Shown: positions 1-6,372, numbered from the stretch's first letter. The stretch is DNA of 11,608 nt from an uncultured Eubacteriales bacterium (GCA_910586105.1 CAJUGU010000124.1:1-11608); one strand, 5' to 3'. Program-made: numbers and translations. Notes: generated by a model from the sequence alone, not told the origin.

Positions 1-1
1 C

Positions 2-85
2 CTGGATTGGAGCGAGGTACAGTATGGCGAGCTTCCGGCAGCAGTACAGAATCATTATTCTGCTCCATCGGATGATGAAGGGTAA
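2..85 (+). CDS. C-terminal fragment of an unidentified protein, cut by the window edge
   Basis: An open plus-strand frame enters from the left edge and ends at TAA 83-85, giving a 27-residue tail (LDWSEVQYGELPAAVQNHYS followed by APSDDEG). The composition looks protein-like, but I cannot assign a family. A second open frame from position 3 ends at 96-98, so the choice of frame is uncertain. The strong hairpin at 154-195 lies about 70 bases downstream and could mark the end of this transcription unit. Confidence 0.25.
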   Translation: MDWSEVQYGELPAAVQNHYSAPSDDEG

Positions 86-153
86 TTTCAGCGAATAACA
101 GAAGCTCTATCCATTTAGGGCTTATTTTCTGGGGCGGTAAAAAAACAGCCAAA

Positions 154-195
154 AATCAGCAGAAGCCGCCCTCTTTTGGGCGGCTTCTGCTGATT
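154..195. terminator. Perfect 18-bp hairpin, probable minus-strand or bidirectional terminator
   Basis: Positions 154-171 and 178-195 are exact reverse complements (AATCAGCAGAAGCCGCCC and its complement), separated by the 6-base loop TCTTTT. The left arm is preceded by A-rich sequence (from about 139). On the minus strand the stem is therefore followed by T-rich sequence, as in an intrinsic terminator. On the plus strand no T-tract follows (ACGTATTC). With only decayed genes on either side, the hairpin may have been left behind by the unit that once ended here. Confidence 0.6.
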
Positions 196-264
196 ACGTA
201 TTCAAAGGTAGAAAAAGGGCGCACGCAAACAAGCCGGGATTAAAAATCCAGGGGAAATTCGGCG

Positions 265-801
265 TTCTCCCCGGTTATTCTGGCAAAAGGGGCACGTTCC
301 GGATATGCAAAGGTCGCGGGGGAACTGTGTGCAAAGAGTTATAATTCTTCACGCAAGGAATGGTATTATGGCGTAAAACCGCACGCATTTGTTGCTCGAA
401 AACCAGGCCGGCTTCCAGCACCGATGGGGTTGTTCTTGTCTGGCGCGGCTGTTCATGACTGAAAAGCCGCCAAGCAGATCCTACAGGATAGTCGTACTCT
501 GCCTCCTGATACCCTGTATGTGGATAAAGCCTATATTGACAGCGAGTAGGCACAGCTGCTGCAAGAAGAGTCTGCGATTCGGATTCTTACGCTCCGCAAA
601 AAATACAAGTCCGGCGCCATTCGTTCCAGGGACGCTTTTTCCACCTTCGTCAGTTCCGTTCAGCAGCCGATTGAATGGTTTTTCAACTAGCTAAACCGTT
701 TTACCAATCTTCAATCCGCTTCTACGGTCCGTTCCTTTACAGGCCTGCTTCTATATATCTTCGGCCGCACTGCTGCCGCTCTGTTCGCCCTAGTGTTTTA
801 A
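265..801 (+). pseudogene. Decayed insertion-sequence transposase (DDE type, IS982/IS5-like)
   Basis: One plus-strand frame reads through to TAA 799-801 and contains transposase-like blocks in order: a degraded 'PVILAKGARSGYAKVA' block at 271-318, 'WYYGVKPHAF' near 361, 'VHD' near 451, 'VDKAYIDSE' at 520-546, and 'QQPIEWFFN' near 661-687 followed by 'LNRFTNLQSASTVRSFTGLL'. These match the RNase H-fold DDE domain of small insertion sequences. The second Asp (DKAY) and the Glu (PIEW) are visible; the first catalytic Asp before 'PVILA' is not. The frame is broken by TGA 460-462, TAG 547-549 and TAG 688-690. The N-terminal half is missing, and no terminal repeats were found. The exact IS family is uncertain, but the gene is clearly non-functional. 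Confidence 0.75.
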
Positions 802-872
802 CCCTTGATTCGTATTCCTAATATACCCTGCAATGTTTTCGGCGGTTCATCCCAAATGCTTTTCATAACCAC
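802..872. other. Short spacer next to the transposase remnant, no gene seen
   Basis: This stretch follows the transposase stop and precedes the stop of the minus-strand Uma2-like remnant. It has no convincing reading frame, promoter or repeat. It may hold the right end of the degraded insertion sequence, but I could not pick out a terminal inverted repeat. Confidence 0.3.
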
Positions 873-989
873 CTATTCTGATTCTGAAATCGAAACAGGA
901 TTCCACGGCAGGCTCGGCGGCATAGCGACGCCCTTCCCGCCGAGCAATTCTTCCTGCCATACTTCCTGATATGCAAAATCACCATTCAT
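873..989 (-). pseudogene. Truncated Uma2-like nuclease N-terminus (38 codons)
   Basis: On the minus strand ATG 989-987 starts a 38-codon frame that ends at TAG 875-873. A purine-rich GGAAGGGG lies just upstream as a plausible ribosome binding site. The peptide reads MNGDFAYQEVWQEELLGGKG and continues VAMPPSLPWNPVSI. From memory this resembles the opening of Uma2-family (PD-(D/E)XK-like) proteins, which often start with a 'REELIDGKVVAMSPRP.NHN' pattern. Intact Uma2 proteins are about 180-200 residues, so nearly all of the nuclease fold is missing and no continuation was found in other frames downstream. It is probably a remnant in the same decayed flank as the transposase. The assignment rests on one short block. 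Confidence 0.4.
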
Positions 990-1106
990 CCGAGATACCC
1001 CTTCCGTTTTGGCAGTCCGGAAAGGGAGCGTTCCGCAACAGGCTTCGATCCCCCCTCCTTGATAACCATAAATGATATCATGGAACCCGCGGAGAATCAG
1101 CCGAAA

Positions 1107-1487
1107 TCAAAAGATATTCGCAAGGCTGGGTTCTTCACGTTCCGGAAGGTGACGCAGCCGCGCCTTCAGCTCTGCCGCGCGCAGCCTGCACTCGGACAGG
1201 TCGCCGTTTTCAGCCGCTTGCCGGGCGGTCGCAAAGAGCTTTTCGACTTCGTCCAGTTCGGTATGCGGGAGGACTGCGCCTAAAAAGGTACGGTTTGCCT
1301 GCCAAACGTTTTGCGCGTCCTTTAATGTTTGTTCGGCGGCGCCGGGGTCGCCCTGCCAGGCCAGCGTAGAATAGCTTTCCACCTGGGCGGCAAGGGTTTC
1401 GGACAATCCGGCCAGCTTCCACCGGCACCCGAAGCAGGATGCCAGCACCAGCACCAGCAAGGCAATCGCGGTAATGAGTCGGCGCAT
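1107..1487 (-). CDS. DUF4363 family protein, putative lipoprotein
   Basis: A 126-residue protein. The N-terminus has two Arg, a hydrophobic run (residues 4-16) and a lipobox-like L-A-S-C at 15-18, suggesting export and lipid attachment, or at least membrane anchoring. The rest is a soluble, helical, Glu/Ala/Leu-rich segment of about 100 residues with W-x-x-N-R-x-F-L-G-A-V-L-P-H-x-E-x-D in the middle. This pattern fits DUF4363, a family of unknown function that I recall as commonly sitting next to DUF421 proteins in Clostridia. The ATG at 1487 follows a GGAGGG site placed 7 bases upstream. It starts only 3 bases after the stop of the DUF421 gene, so the two are very likely co-transcribed and translationally coupled. 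The stop is TGA 1109-1107. No clear terminator was seen downstream. Confidence 0.75.
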   Translation of the reverse strand: MRRLITAIALLVLVLASCFGCRWKLAGLSETLAAQVESYSTLAWQGDPGAAEQTLKDAQNVWQANRTFLGAVLPHTELDEVEKLFATARQAAENGDLSECRLRAAELKARLRHLPEREEPSLANIF

Positions 1488-1490
1488 GGG

Positions 1491-2165
1491 TCAGCCCTCC
1501 TTTCGCTGGATGAATTCGTTTCCGCTGTCGTCCAACGTCATTAAAAACACTTGCGAAATATCCGGGATATGCGCTTTATGGACGCGTGTTTCGATCTCGT
1601 CCCGGGTCTTGCCCAAATGATGGAGGTTGCCTTCGACCAGCCGCCCGTCCGAAATGACGATCAGCGGAAGCCCGGCGTCCTGTGGCGTCAGCCCTAACAT
1701 TTGCGCGTTGACCGGTTGATATTCCGGCTTATAAACATAGCTGAGCTGCCCGTTTGGCTCGATCAATCCATATTTCAGTTCGGCTATGGAATGGATATTT
1801 TGTTGGCGGAGCGCTTCCATGACTTCGTCGGTCGTAAGGCGCATTTCCCGCATTTTGCGGCGGTCGAGTCTGCCGCCGCGTATGATGATGGCGGCCTGTC
1901 CGTTGAGCAACCGCCGCAGCCGCCGGCTTTTCAGGCACAGGAAACTGACAAGGATCTCCAACGAGATCAGCGTAATGATCGGGATGACCCCGGCGAAAAG
2001 CGGGATGCCAAGATCCTGCATCGGGATCGCAGCCAGCTCTGAGACGAGGATCGTTACGACCAGTTCAGACGGTTCCAATTCGCCGATCTGCCGTTTGCCC
2101 ATAATCCGCAGGGCGGTGACGACTACGATATATAAAATGATGGTGCGGATGAAGGATACTGCCAC
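1491..2165 (-). CDS. DUF421 (YetF/YcaP-type) membrane protein
   Basis: I choose the GTG at 2165-2163 because AAAGGAGG lies 8 bases upstream and the protein then begins like other family members. The upstream ATG at 2246 would add 27 unlikely residues. The result is a 224-residue protein: three N-terminal membrane segments (about 4-22, 35-50 and 56-79), the family signature MGKRQIGELEPSELVV between the first two, then a cytosolic DUF421 domain (about 85-224) containing the conserved 'KYGLIEPNGQLSYVYKPE' block. The family includes B. subtilis YetF, YdfS, YkjA and YrbG. The biochemical role is unknown; some relatives are linked to spores. It is the first gene of a two-gene minus-strand unit with DUF4363 and is divergent from ilvB. 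A hairpin (2186-2212) lies just upstream of its ribosome binding site. Confidence 0.85.
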   Translation of the reverse strand: MAVSFIRTIILYIVVVTALRIMGKRQIGELEPSELVVTILVSELAAIPMQDLGIPLFAGVIPIITLISLEILVSFLCLKSRRLRRLLNGQAAIIIRGGRLDRRKMREMRLTTDEVMEALRQQNIHSIAELKYGLIEPNGQLSYVYKPEYQPVNAQMLGLTPQDAGLPLIVISDGRLVEGNLHHLGKTRDEIETRVHKAHIPDISQVFLMTLDDSGNEFIQRKEG

Positions 2166-2185
2166 TGAAAAAGCCTCCTTTGCTG

Positions 2186-2212
2186 AAAAGCCTTCCGGTC
2201 GGAAAGGCTTTT
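2186..2212. terminator. Hairpin just upstream of the DUF421 ribosome binding site
   Basis: AAAAGCCTTCC (2186-2196) pairs with GGAAAGGCTTTT (2201-2212) across the 4-base loop GGTC, giving 11 pairs with one bulged A. It has A-tracts on the left and T-tracts on the right, so it could act as a weak terminator on either strand. It lies about 10 bases upstream of the AAAGGAGG of the minus-strand DUF421 gene, so it could also be an attenuator or a structural element in that gene's leader. Confidence 0.4.
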
Positions 2213-2398
2213 GCATAGTTTGGCAGGAATTTCGAGGATTATGCAAACCGACTGGCGCCAGGGAAGATTTTCAAAAATAGGCGACCGCAGGATTGGGCCG
2301 CAGCGGTCTCCCGCTCCATTTCCCGTTTTTTTATCTGCAAGCCAGAACGGATCTGGAAGGGCGGCCAGGGATTTGTGAAAAAATCCAAAAAGAAACTG

Positions 2399-2427
2399 TT
2401 GACTTTTCCGTGCTAAAACATTATAAT
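2399..2427 (+). promoter_or_regulatory. Consensus sigma-A promoter of the ilvBN T-box leader
   Basis: The -35 hexamer TTGACT (2399-2404) and -10 hexamer TATAAT (2422-2427) are separated by exactly 17 bases. This is a near-perfect housekeeping promoter. Transcription should begin around 2433-2435, about 22 bases before the first pairing element of the T-box stem I and about 360 bases before the ilvB start codon. Confidence 0.9.
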
Positions 2428-2456
2428 AGCTAAGTACATACAGTAAATGCATTGAC

Positions 2457-2740
2457 CGGGAACAGTAGCCCCCCTTCAGGACCTTTTCAGAGAGCCGCCG
2501 TTTGGTGCGAGGCGGCAGTGTCAAGGGGAAGCGAACGTCCTCCCGAGAGCAGCCGACCGAACAGGAGCCTGTCTCCTCTGTAGGCTCGGACGGAGCGCCC
2601 GCCGTTATTTGGGGTTTTGCACTGTAAACCGCAGTGCAGCAGAGCGGTCGCCCCCGGAAACGGAGGGGCGGCAACGAGAGTGGTACCGCAGAGAAGTTTT
2701 TGTCTTTGTCTCTTGATTGGAGATGAAGGCATTTTTTATT
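2457..2740 (+). promoter_or_regulatory. T-box riboswitch leader of ilvBN, probably tRNA-Val sensing
   Basis: Stem I: basal pair CGGGA 2457-2461 / TCCCG 2541-2545. The specifier loop has AGTA (2464-2467) on its 5' side. Above it are pair CCCCTT 2471-2476 / AAGGGG 2523-2528 and apical pair GCCGCC 2494-2499 / GGCGGC 2511-2516. The 3' side of the specifier loop is AAGCGAACGTCC (2529-2540); GUC (2537-2539, Val) after GAAC is the best specifier reading. Stem III is 2649-2670 with a GAAA loop. The T-box core is 2675-2690: CGAGAG (2675-2680), the bulge TGGTACC (2681-2687) that binds the tRNA acceptor end, and GCAGAGA (2688-2694). The antiterminator pairs these with TCTTTGT (2703-2709) and CTCTTG (2710-2715). 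Uncharged tRNA favours it over the terminator at 2702-2736, turning on ilvBN. The element class is certain from the core; the specifier codon is inferred. Confidence 0.92.
2702..2736 (+). terminator. Regulated intrinsic terminator of the T-box leader
   Basis: GTCTTTGTCTCT (2702-2713) pairs with GGAGATGAAGGC (2719-2730) around the loop TGATT: 12 pairs including several G-U pairs. It is followed by A and then six T (2732-2737). Its 5' arm is the same sequence as the 3' arm of the T-box antiterminator (2703-2715), so the two structures cannot coexist. Confidence 0.85.
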
Positions 2741-2796
2741 GGAAAGCACCCCGTGGGAATGAGCCTGCGGCAGGAATCGAGGAAGGAAGTTGAGTC

Positions 2797-4461
2797 ATGA
2801 AATGTAACGGTTCACAGATCCTGATCGAAGTTTTGATCGAGCAGGGCGTTGATACCATCTTCGGCTATCCCGGCGGCGCGGTCTTGAACATTTATGACGC
2901 GCTGTATCTCAACAGCGACCGTATCCGCCATATACTCACCGCGCACGAACAGGGCGCGGCGCATGCGGCGGACGGCTATGCGCGGGCGACGGGGAGGACC
3001 GGCGTCGTGCTTGCGACGAGCGGCCCGGGCGCGACCAATCTGGTCACGGGCATTGCCACGGCGTATATGGATTCGGTGCCGATGGTCGCGATCACGGGCA
3101 ACGTTGGCACGCCGCTGATCGGCAAGGATTCGTTCCAGGAGGTCTATATCGCGGGCATCACGATGCCGATCACGAAACATAATTTTGTCGTCCGGCACGT
3201 GGAAGAGCTGGCGGACATCCTGCGCGACGCGTTCCGGATCGCCAACTCGGGGCGGCCGGGGCCGGTGCTGGTCGACATCCCGAAGGATGTGACGGCGGCG
3301 GTCTGCGAGTTCCAGAACAAGCCGAAGGTGGTTGTTGACCAGTCGTTTGACCTGCGGGAATCCGACCTGCGGCGGATTGCGGACGTAATCAACAATGCGG
3401 AACGCCCGGTGATCTATTTTGGCGGCGGCGTAGTCGCGTCGGAAGCGGCGGAAGACCTGCGGCGGCTGATGAAGAAGGCGGAGATCCCGGCGACGTATAC
3501 CATTATGGCGGCTGGCACGTTGGCGCCGGAGGACCCGCTCAATCTCGGCATGATCGGGATGCATGGCAAGGTTTCGGCGGGACGGGCGGTCGACCGTTCG
3601 GACGTGCTGCTGTCCATCGGCGCGCGGTTCTCGGACCGTGTGGCGACGGATACCAACCGGTTCGCGCCGGATGCGCGGATCATTCATATTGATATCGACG
3701 CGGCGGAGATCAACAAAAACATCATGACGGACGACTCGCTCGTATCGGACGCGAAGACATTCCTGCGGGAGATCTTGCCGTACATTCAGGAAGCGCGGCA
3801 TGCCGATTGGATGACGAAGATCACCGACTGGCGGCAGCGGCTGGACTACCGTCCGAAGGACAGTGAAAGCTGTCTGCGGCCGGAGCGGGTCATCAAGATC
3901 ATATCGGAGGTCGCGGGGCCGGATGCGATCCTGGCGACGGATGTCGGGCAGCACCAGATGTGGGCGGCGCAGTATTGCGGACGCAGCAAGCCGCGGCAGT
4001 TCCTGACCTCTGGCGGTCTGGGCACGATGGGGTATGGATACGGCGCGGCGATCGGCGCAAAATTCGGCTGTCCGGACAAACCGGTGGTACATATCACGGG
4101 CGACGGCTCCTTCCATATGAATCTGAACGAGCTGTGCACGACGGTGACTTACGAGGTACCGGTGGTAACGGTCATTATGAACAACAGTGTATTGGGCATG
4201 GTGCGCCAGTGGCAGACAATCTTTTATGGGGAGCGGTACTCGCACACGACGCTGGACCGCAAGACGAATTATGTCAAGTTGGCGGAAGCATTTGGCGCGC
4301 AGGGGTTCCGTTGCACGACCCCGGCGGAATTCCGGGCGGCGTTATCGGCGGCGCTTTCGCACAAGGGGCCGACGATCATAGATTGTGTGATCGACCGGGA
4401 CGAGCGGGTGTTGCCGATGATCCCGCCGAACGGATCGATCGAAGACATTATCGCGGACTAA
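2797..4461 (+). CDS. ilvB: Acetolactate synthase (AHAS) large subunit
   Basis: A 554-residue thiamine-diphosphate enzyme of normal family length (550-600). It condenses two pyruvates to 2-acetolactate, or pyruvate plus 2-ketobutyrate to 2-aceto-2-hydroxybutyrate, the first common step of Val, Leu and Ile synthesis. The N-terminal domain has the diagnostic 'FGYPGGAVLNIYDALY' (22-37) and catalytic Glu51 in 'TAHEQGAAHAADGYARATGR'. The central FAD/transhydrogenase-like domain includes 'GMIGMHGK'. The C-terminal domain carries the ThDP/Mg motif from Gly435-Asp-Gly to Asn462-Asn463, followed by 'GMVRQWQ'. The ATG at 2797 follows GAGGAAGGAA (2779-2788) with 8 bases spacing. It is the first gene after the T-box and is followed 13 bases later by ilvN, its regulatory subunit, so they form one cytosolic holoenzyme operon. 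Confidence 0.97.
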   Translation: MKCNGSQILIEVLIEQGVDTIFGYPGGAVLNIYDALYLNSDRIRHILTAHEQGAAHAADGYARATGRTGVVLATSGPGATNLVTGIATAYMDSVPMVAITGNVGTPLIGKDSFQEVYIAGITMPITKHNFVVRHVEELADILRDAFRIANSGRPGPVLVDIPKDVTAAVCEFQNKPKVVVDQSFDLRESDLRRIADVINNAERPVIYFGGGVVASEAAEDLRRLMKKAEIPATYTIMAAGTLAPEDPLNLGMIGMHGKVSAGRAVDRSDVLLSIGARFSDRVATDTNRFAPDARIIHIDIDAAEINKNIMTDDSLVSDAKTFLREILPYIQEARHADWMTKITDWRQRLDYRPKDSESCLRPERVIKIISEVAGPDAILATDVGQHQMWAAQYCGRSKPRQFLTSGGLGTMGYGYGAAIGAKFGCPDKPVVHITGDGSFHMNLNELCTTVTYEVPVVTVIMNNSVLGMVRQWQTIFYGERYSHTTLDRKTNYVKLAEAFGAQGFRCTTPAEFRAALSAALSHKGPTIIDCVIDRDERVLPMIPPNGSIEDIIAD

Positions 4462-4474
4462 GGGGGAGGCGGAC

Positions 4475-4951
4475 ATGGAAAAATACATCCTTTCGGTGCT
4501 GGTGCAAAACAATGCGGGCGTACTGGCACGGATCGCGAGCCTGTTTGGGCGGCGAGGCTTCAACATTGATTCGCTGACGGTATCGCCGACAAACAACAAT
4601 GAGATCTCGCGCATTACGATCATCACGCGGGGCGACGAGCAGACGCTTGACCAGATCATAAAGCAGGTAGGCAAGCTGGAGGAAACGCTCTGGATCGAAC
4701 ACTTATGGGAAGACGAATGCTATTGCCGCGAGCTGGTGTTTGTAAAGGTACTTGCGGAGGACCCGCTAACGCGGGACAGCATCCGCGAGGTAGCGGAAGT
4801 CTACAACGCGAACGTTGTGGAATCGGTCAAGAACGCGATCATTGTGGAGCTGACCGAAGTCCCCAGCCGGATCGACGCATTCCTGACGGTCATTTCCAAC
4901 TACACGATCATTGAGATGTGCCGCTCGGGCGTAACGGCAATGACCCGATAA
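4475..4951 (+). CDS. ilvN: Acetolactate synthase small (regulatory) subunit
   Basis: A 158-residue protein of the usual length for the family. An N-terminal ACT domain (about 3-76) contains 'VLVQNNAGVLARIASLFGRR' then 'GFNIDSLTV', the motif around the feedback (Val) binding site. The C-terminal ALS_ss_C domain (about 84-156) begins 'CYCRELVFVKV'. It activates IlvB and gives feedback inhibition by branched-chain amino acids. The ATG is preceded by GGAGG (4465-4469) with 5 bases spacing and lies 13 bases after the ilvB stop, so it should be co-translated with ilvB from the T-box transcript. Sometimes named ilvH; the two names refer to the same role. Confidence 0.96.
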   Translation: MEKYILSVLVQNNAGVLARIASLFGRRGFNIDSLTVSPTNNNEISRITIITRGDEQTLDQIIKQVGKLEETLWIEHLWEDECYCRELVFVKVLAEDPLTRDSIREVAEVYNANVVESVKNAIIVELTEVPSRIDAFLTVISNYTIIEMCRSGVTAMTR

Positions 4952-5205
4952 CGCACGGCAGGCCCCTGCGCGGGGCGGGCGGTCCTGCGCGGACAGCGCC
5001 AGAGGGGCTTGCCCCTCTGGACTCCCGATCTCGCTGCGGCGGGACGGGGGATGGCGGCTCCCGTCAACGCGTGCGGACCAGCCCGCCAGAACGGCGGCGG
5101 TCTGGTTGGGCGGCTGCGCTGCCGGACGGCGTGAGCTTTGGGTGTTTGCACGGAGCCCTGCCGGTTTCATTGTGGGTTTTCAATAAAACTAATATATAAT
5201 TTCTC
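4952..5205. other. GC-rich, hairpin-rich gap between ilvN and ilvC
   Basis: This gap has no supportable gene. It is extremely GC-rich until about 5160, then turns AT-rich just before ilvC. It contains several inverted repeats: a 10-bp perfect palindrome (4999-5020), GACGGG...CCCGTC around 5043-5065, and CCGCC-AGAAC-GGCGG near 5083-5097. No T-tract follows any of them, so none looks like a simple terminator. It may be a REP-like mosaic or a structured RNA spacer that tunes ilvC expression relative to ilvBN. Confidence 0.5.
4999..5020. repeat. Perfect 10-bp palindrome (REP-like candidate)
   Basis: CCAGAGGGGC (4999-5008), a two-base TT spacer, then GCCCCTCTGG (5011-5020). The arms are exact reverse complements. 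It is not followed by a T-tract. Intergenic position, high GC and perfect symmetry suggest a dispersed palindromic element, but only one copy lies in this window, so dispersal cannot be shown here. Confidence 0.5.
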
Positions 5206-5219
5206 AGGAGGAAACAAAA

Positions 5220-6215
5220 ATGGTTAAGATGTATTATGATTCGGACTGCAACCTGTCCCTGCTCGACGGCAAGACCGTCGCCATCATTGGTTTTGGTTCG
5301 CAGGGCCATGCGCATGCGATGAACCTGAAGGACTCCGGCGTAAACGTCGTTGTCGGCCTGCGTCCGGGCTCCCGCCATGCGGCGAAGGCGGAAGGCTACG
5401 GCCTTGAAGTCCTGTCCCCGGCGGAAGCGGCGGCGAAGGGCGATATCATTATGATGCTCGTACCCGACGAGAAGCAGGCGGACATCTATAAGGATGTGAT
5501 TGAGCCCAACCTCAAGCCGGGCAACACCCTTGCGTTTGCGCATGGCTTCAACATTCATTTCAAGCAGATCATCCCGCCCGCAGATGTGGACGTTATCATG
5601 ATCGCGCCGAAGGGCCCGGGCCACACCGTCCGTTCGCAGTTTGTGGAGGGCGCAGGCGTTCCCGATCTGGTTTGCGTGCATCAGGACGCGACCGGTAAGG
5701 CGATGGACACCGCGTTGGCTTATGCGGCAGGCATCGGCGGCGGCCGTGCGGGTATTCTGGAATCGACCTTCCGCGCGGAGACCGAAACCGACCTGTTCGG
5801 CGAGCAGGCAGTCCTTTGCGGCGGCGTCTGCGAACTGATGAAGGCTGGCTTTGAAACGCTGGTCGAGGCTGGCTACGCGCCCGAAAACGCGTACTTCGAG
5901 TGCGTTCACGAGATGAAGCTGATTGTTGACCTGATTAACGAAGGCGGCTTTGCCAAGATGCGTTATTCGATTTCCGACACTGCGGAGTACGGCGACTACC
6001 GCACCGGCAAGCGCATCATCACCGAGGAGACCCGCAAGGAAATGAAGAAGATCCTGCGCGAGATTCAGGACGGCACCTTTGCGTCCGAATGGATTCAGGA
6101 GAACCGCGCAGGCGGTCGTGCGCGCTTCCTCGCAACCCGTCAGGTCGAGGCCGAGAGCGAGCTGGAAGAAACCGGCAAGCGCCTGCGCGGCCTGATGAGC
6201 TGGCTCAAGAAGTAA
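5220..6215 (+). CDS. ilvC: Ketol-acid reductoisomerase, class I
   Basis: A 331-residue protein, the length of short (class I) KARI. It isomerises and reduces acetolactate to 2,3-dihydroxyisovalerate (and the Ile-pathway equivalent) using NAD(P)H and Mg2+. The N-terminal Rossmann domain (about 1-180) has 'GFGSQGHAHA' at 24-33 and catalytic His108 and Lys131. The C-terminal knotted domain (about 183-328) has the metal ligands Asp191 and Glu195 ('ETDLFGEQ'), Glu227 and Glu231 ('ECVHEMK') and substrate-binding Ser252. The cofactor loop after the second beta strand reads L-R-P-G-S-R-H-A (47-54): Ser51 is present, while a second phosphate-contacting hydroxyl often seen two residues later is His53 here. 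The ATG follows AGGAGG (5206-5211) with 8 bases spacing. It lies 268 bases after ilvN, so co-transcription with ilvBN is possible but not shown. Confidence 0.97.
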   Translation: MVKMYYDSDCNLSLLDGKTVAIIGFGSQGHAHAMNLKDSGVNVVVGLRPGSRHAAKAEGYGLEVLSPAEAAAKGDIIMMLVPDEKQADIYKDVIEPNLKPGNTLAFAHGFNIHFKQIIPPADVDVIMIAPKGPGHTVRSQFVEGAGVPDLVCVHQDATGKAMDTALAYAAGIGGGRAGILESTFRAETETDLFGEQAVLCGGVCELMKAGFETLVEAGYAPENAYFECVHEMKLIVDLINEGGFAKMRYSISDTAEYGDYRTGKRIITEETRKEMKKILREIQDGTFASEWIQENRAGGRARFLATRQVEAESELEETGKRLRGLMSWLKK

Positions 6216-6279
6216 GCGTTCAGCTTCGCGGCAAGACACGCGGCAAAGGCGTCAAGTGGAATAAAAAAGGTTTCTGGCG

Positions 6280-6311
6280 GGGGAGGGCGAAAAGCCTTCC
6301 CCTGCTCTTTT
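6280..6311 (+). terminator. Intrinsic terminator after ilvC
   Basis: GGGGAGGGC (6280-6288) pairs with GCCTTCCCC (6294-6302) around the GAAAA loop, with one G-T pair in 9. The T-rich tail TGCTCTTTT follows at 6303. It lies 65 bases after the ilvC stop. The tail is also the left arm of the next inverted repeat. Confidence 0.7.
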
Positions 6312-6351
6312 AAGGGCGGTTTCCACCAAACAAAGCGCCCTTAAAAGAGCA
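6303..6351. repeat. 16-bp perfect inverted repeat overlapping the ilvC terminator tail
   Basis: TGCTCTTTTAAGGGCG (6303-6318) and CGCCCTTAAAAGAGCA (6336-6351) are exact complements with a 17-base loop. There is no T-tract after it (AGCGCGCGG follows). In RNA, folding of this hairpin would sequester the T-rich tail of the terminator at 6280-6302. It ends 7 bases before the ribosome binding site of the next gene. Confidence 0.7.
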
Positions 6352-6372
6352 AGCGCGCGGAGGCGATAATGG

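Noticed and set aside
1023..1037. Minus-strand 27-codon frame (about 1070-988) ending at the Uma2-like start as an upstream coupled gene
   Set aside because: It is too short and unlike any family; the AAGGAGGGGGG within it is not placed before a sensible start codon.
2123..2749. 208-codon minus-strand frame across the T-box leader
   Set aside because: It covers the ilvBN promoter and T-box, whose RNA structure explains the sequence; the translation is low-complexity and unlike any family I know.
2812..4245. 477-codon open frame on the minus strand across ilvB
   Set aside because: Antisense shadow of ilvB with an Arg/Asp/His-rich composition and no recognisable domain.
5195..5200. TATAAT just before ilvC as a possible promoter -10
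   Set aside because: Transcription would begin around 5207, inside the AGGAGG at 5206-5211, leaving ilvC without a ribosome binding site. No good -35 lies 16-18 bases upstream.
5064..6239. 391-codon open frame on the minus strand across ilvC
   Set aside because: Antisense to ilvC, whose catalytic residues are all in place; no ribosome binding site or family pattern for the reverse frame.
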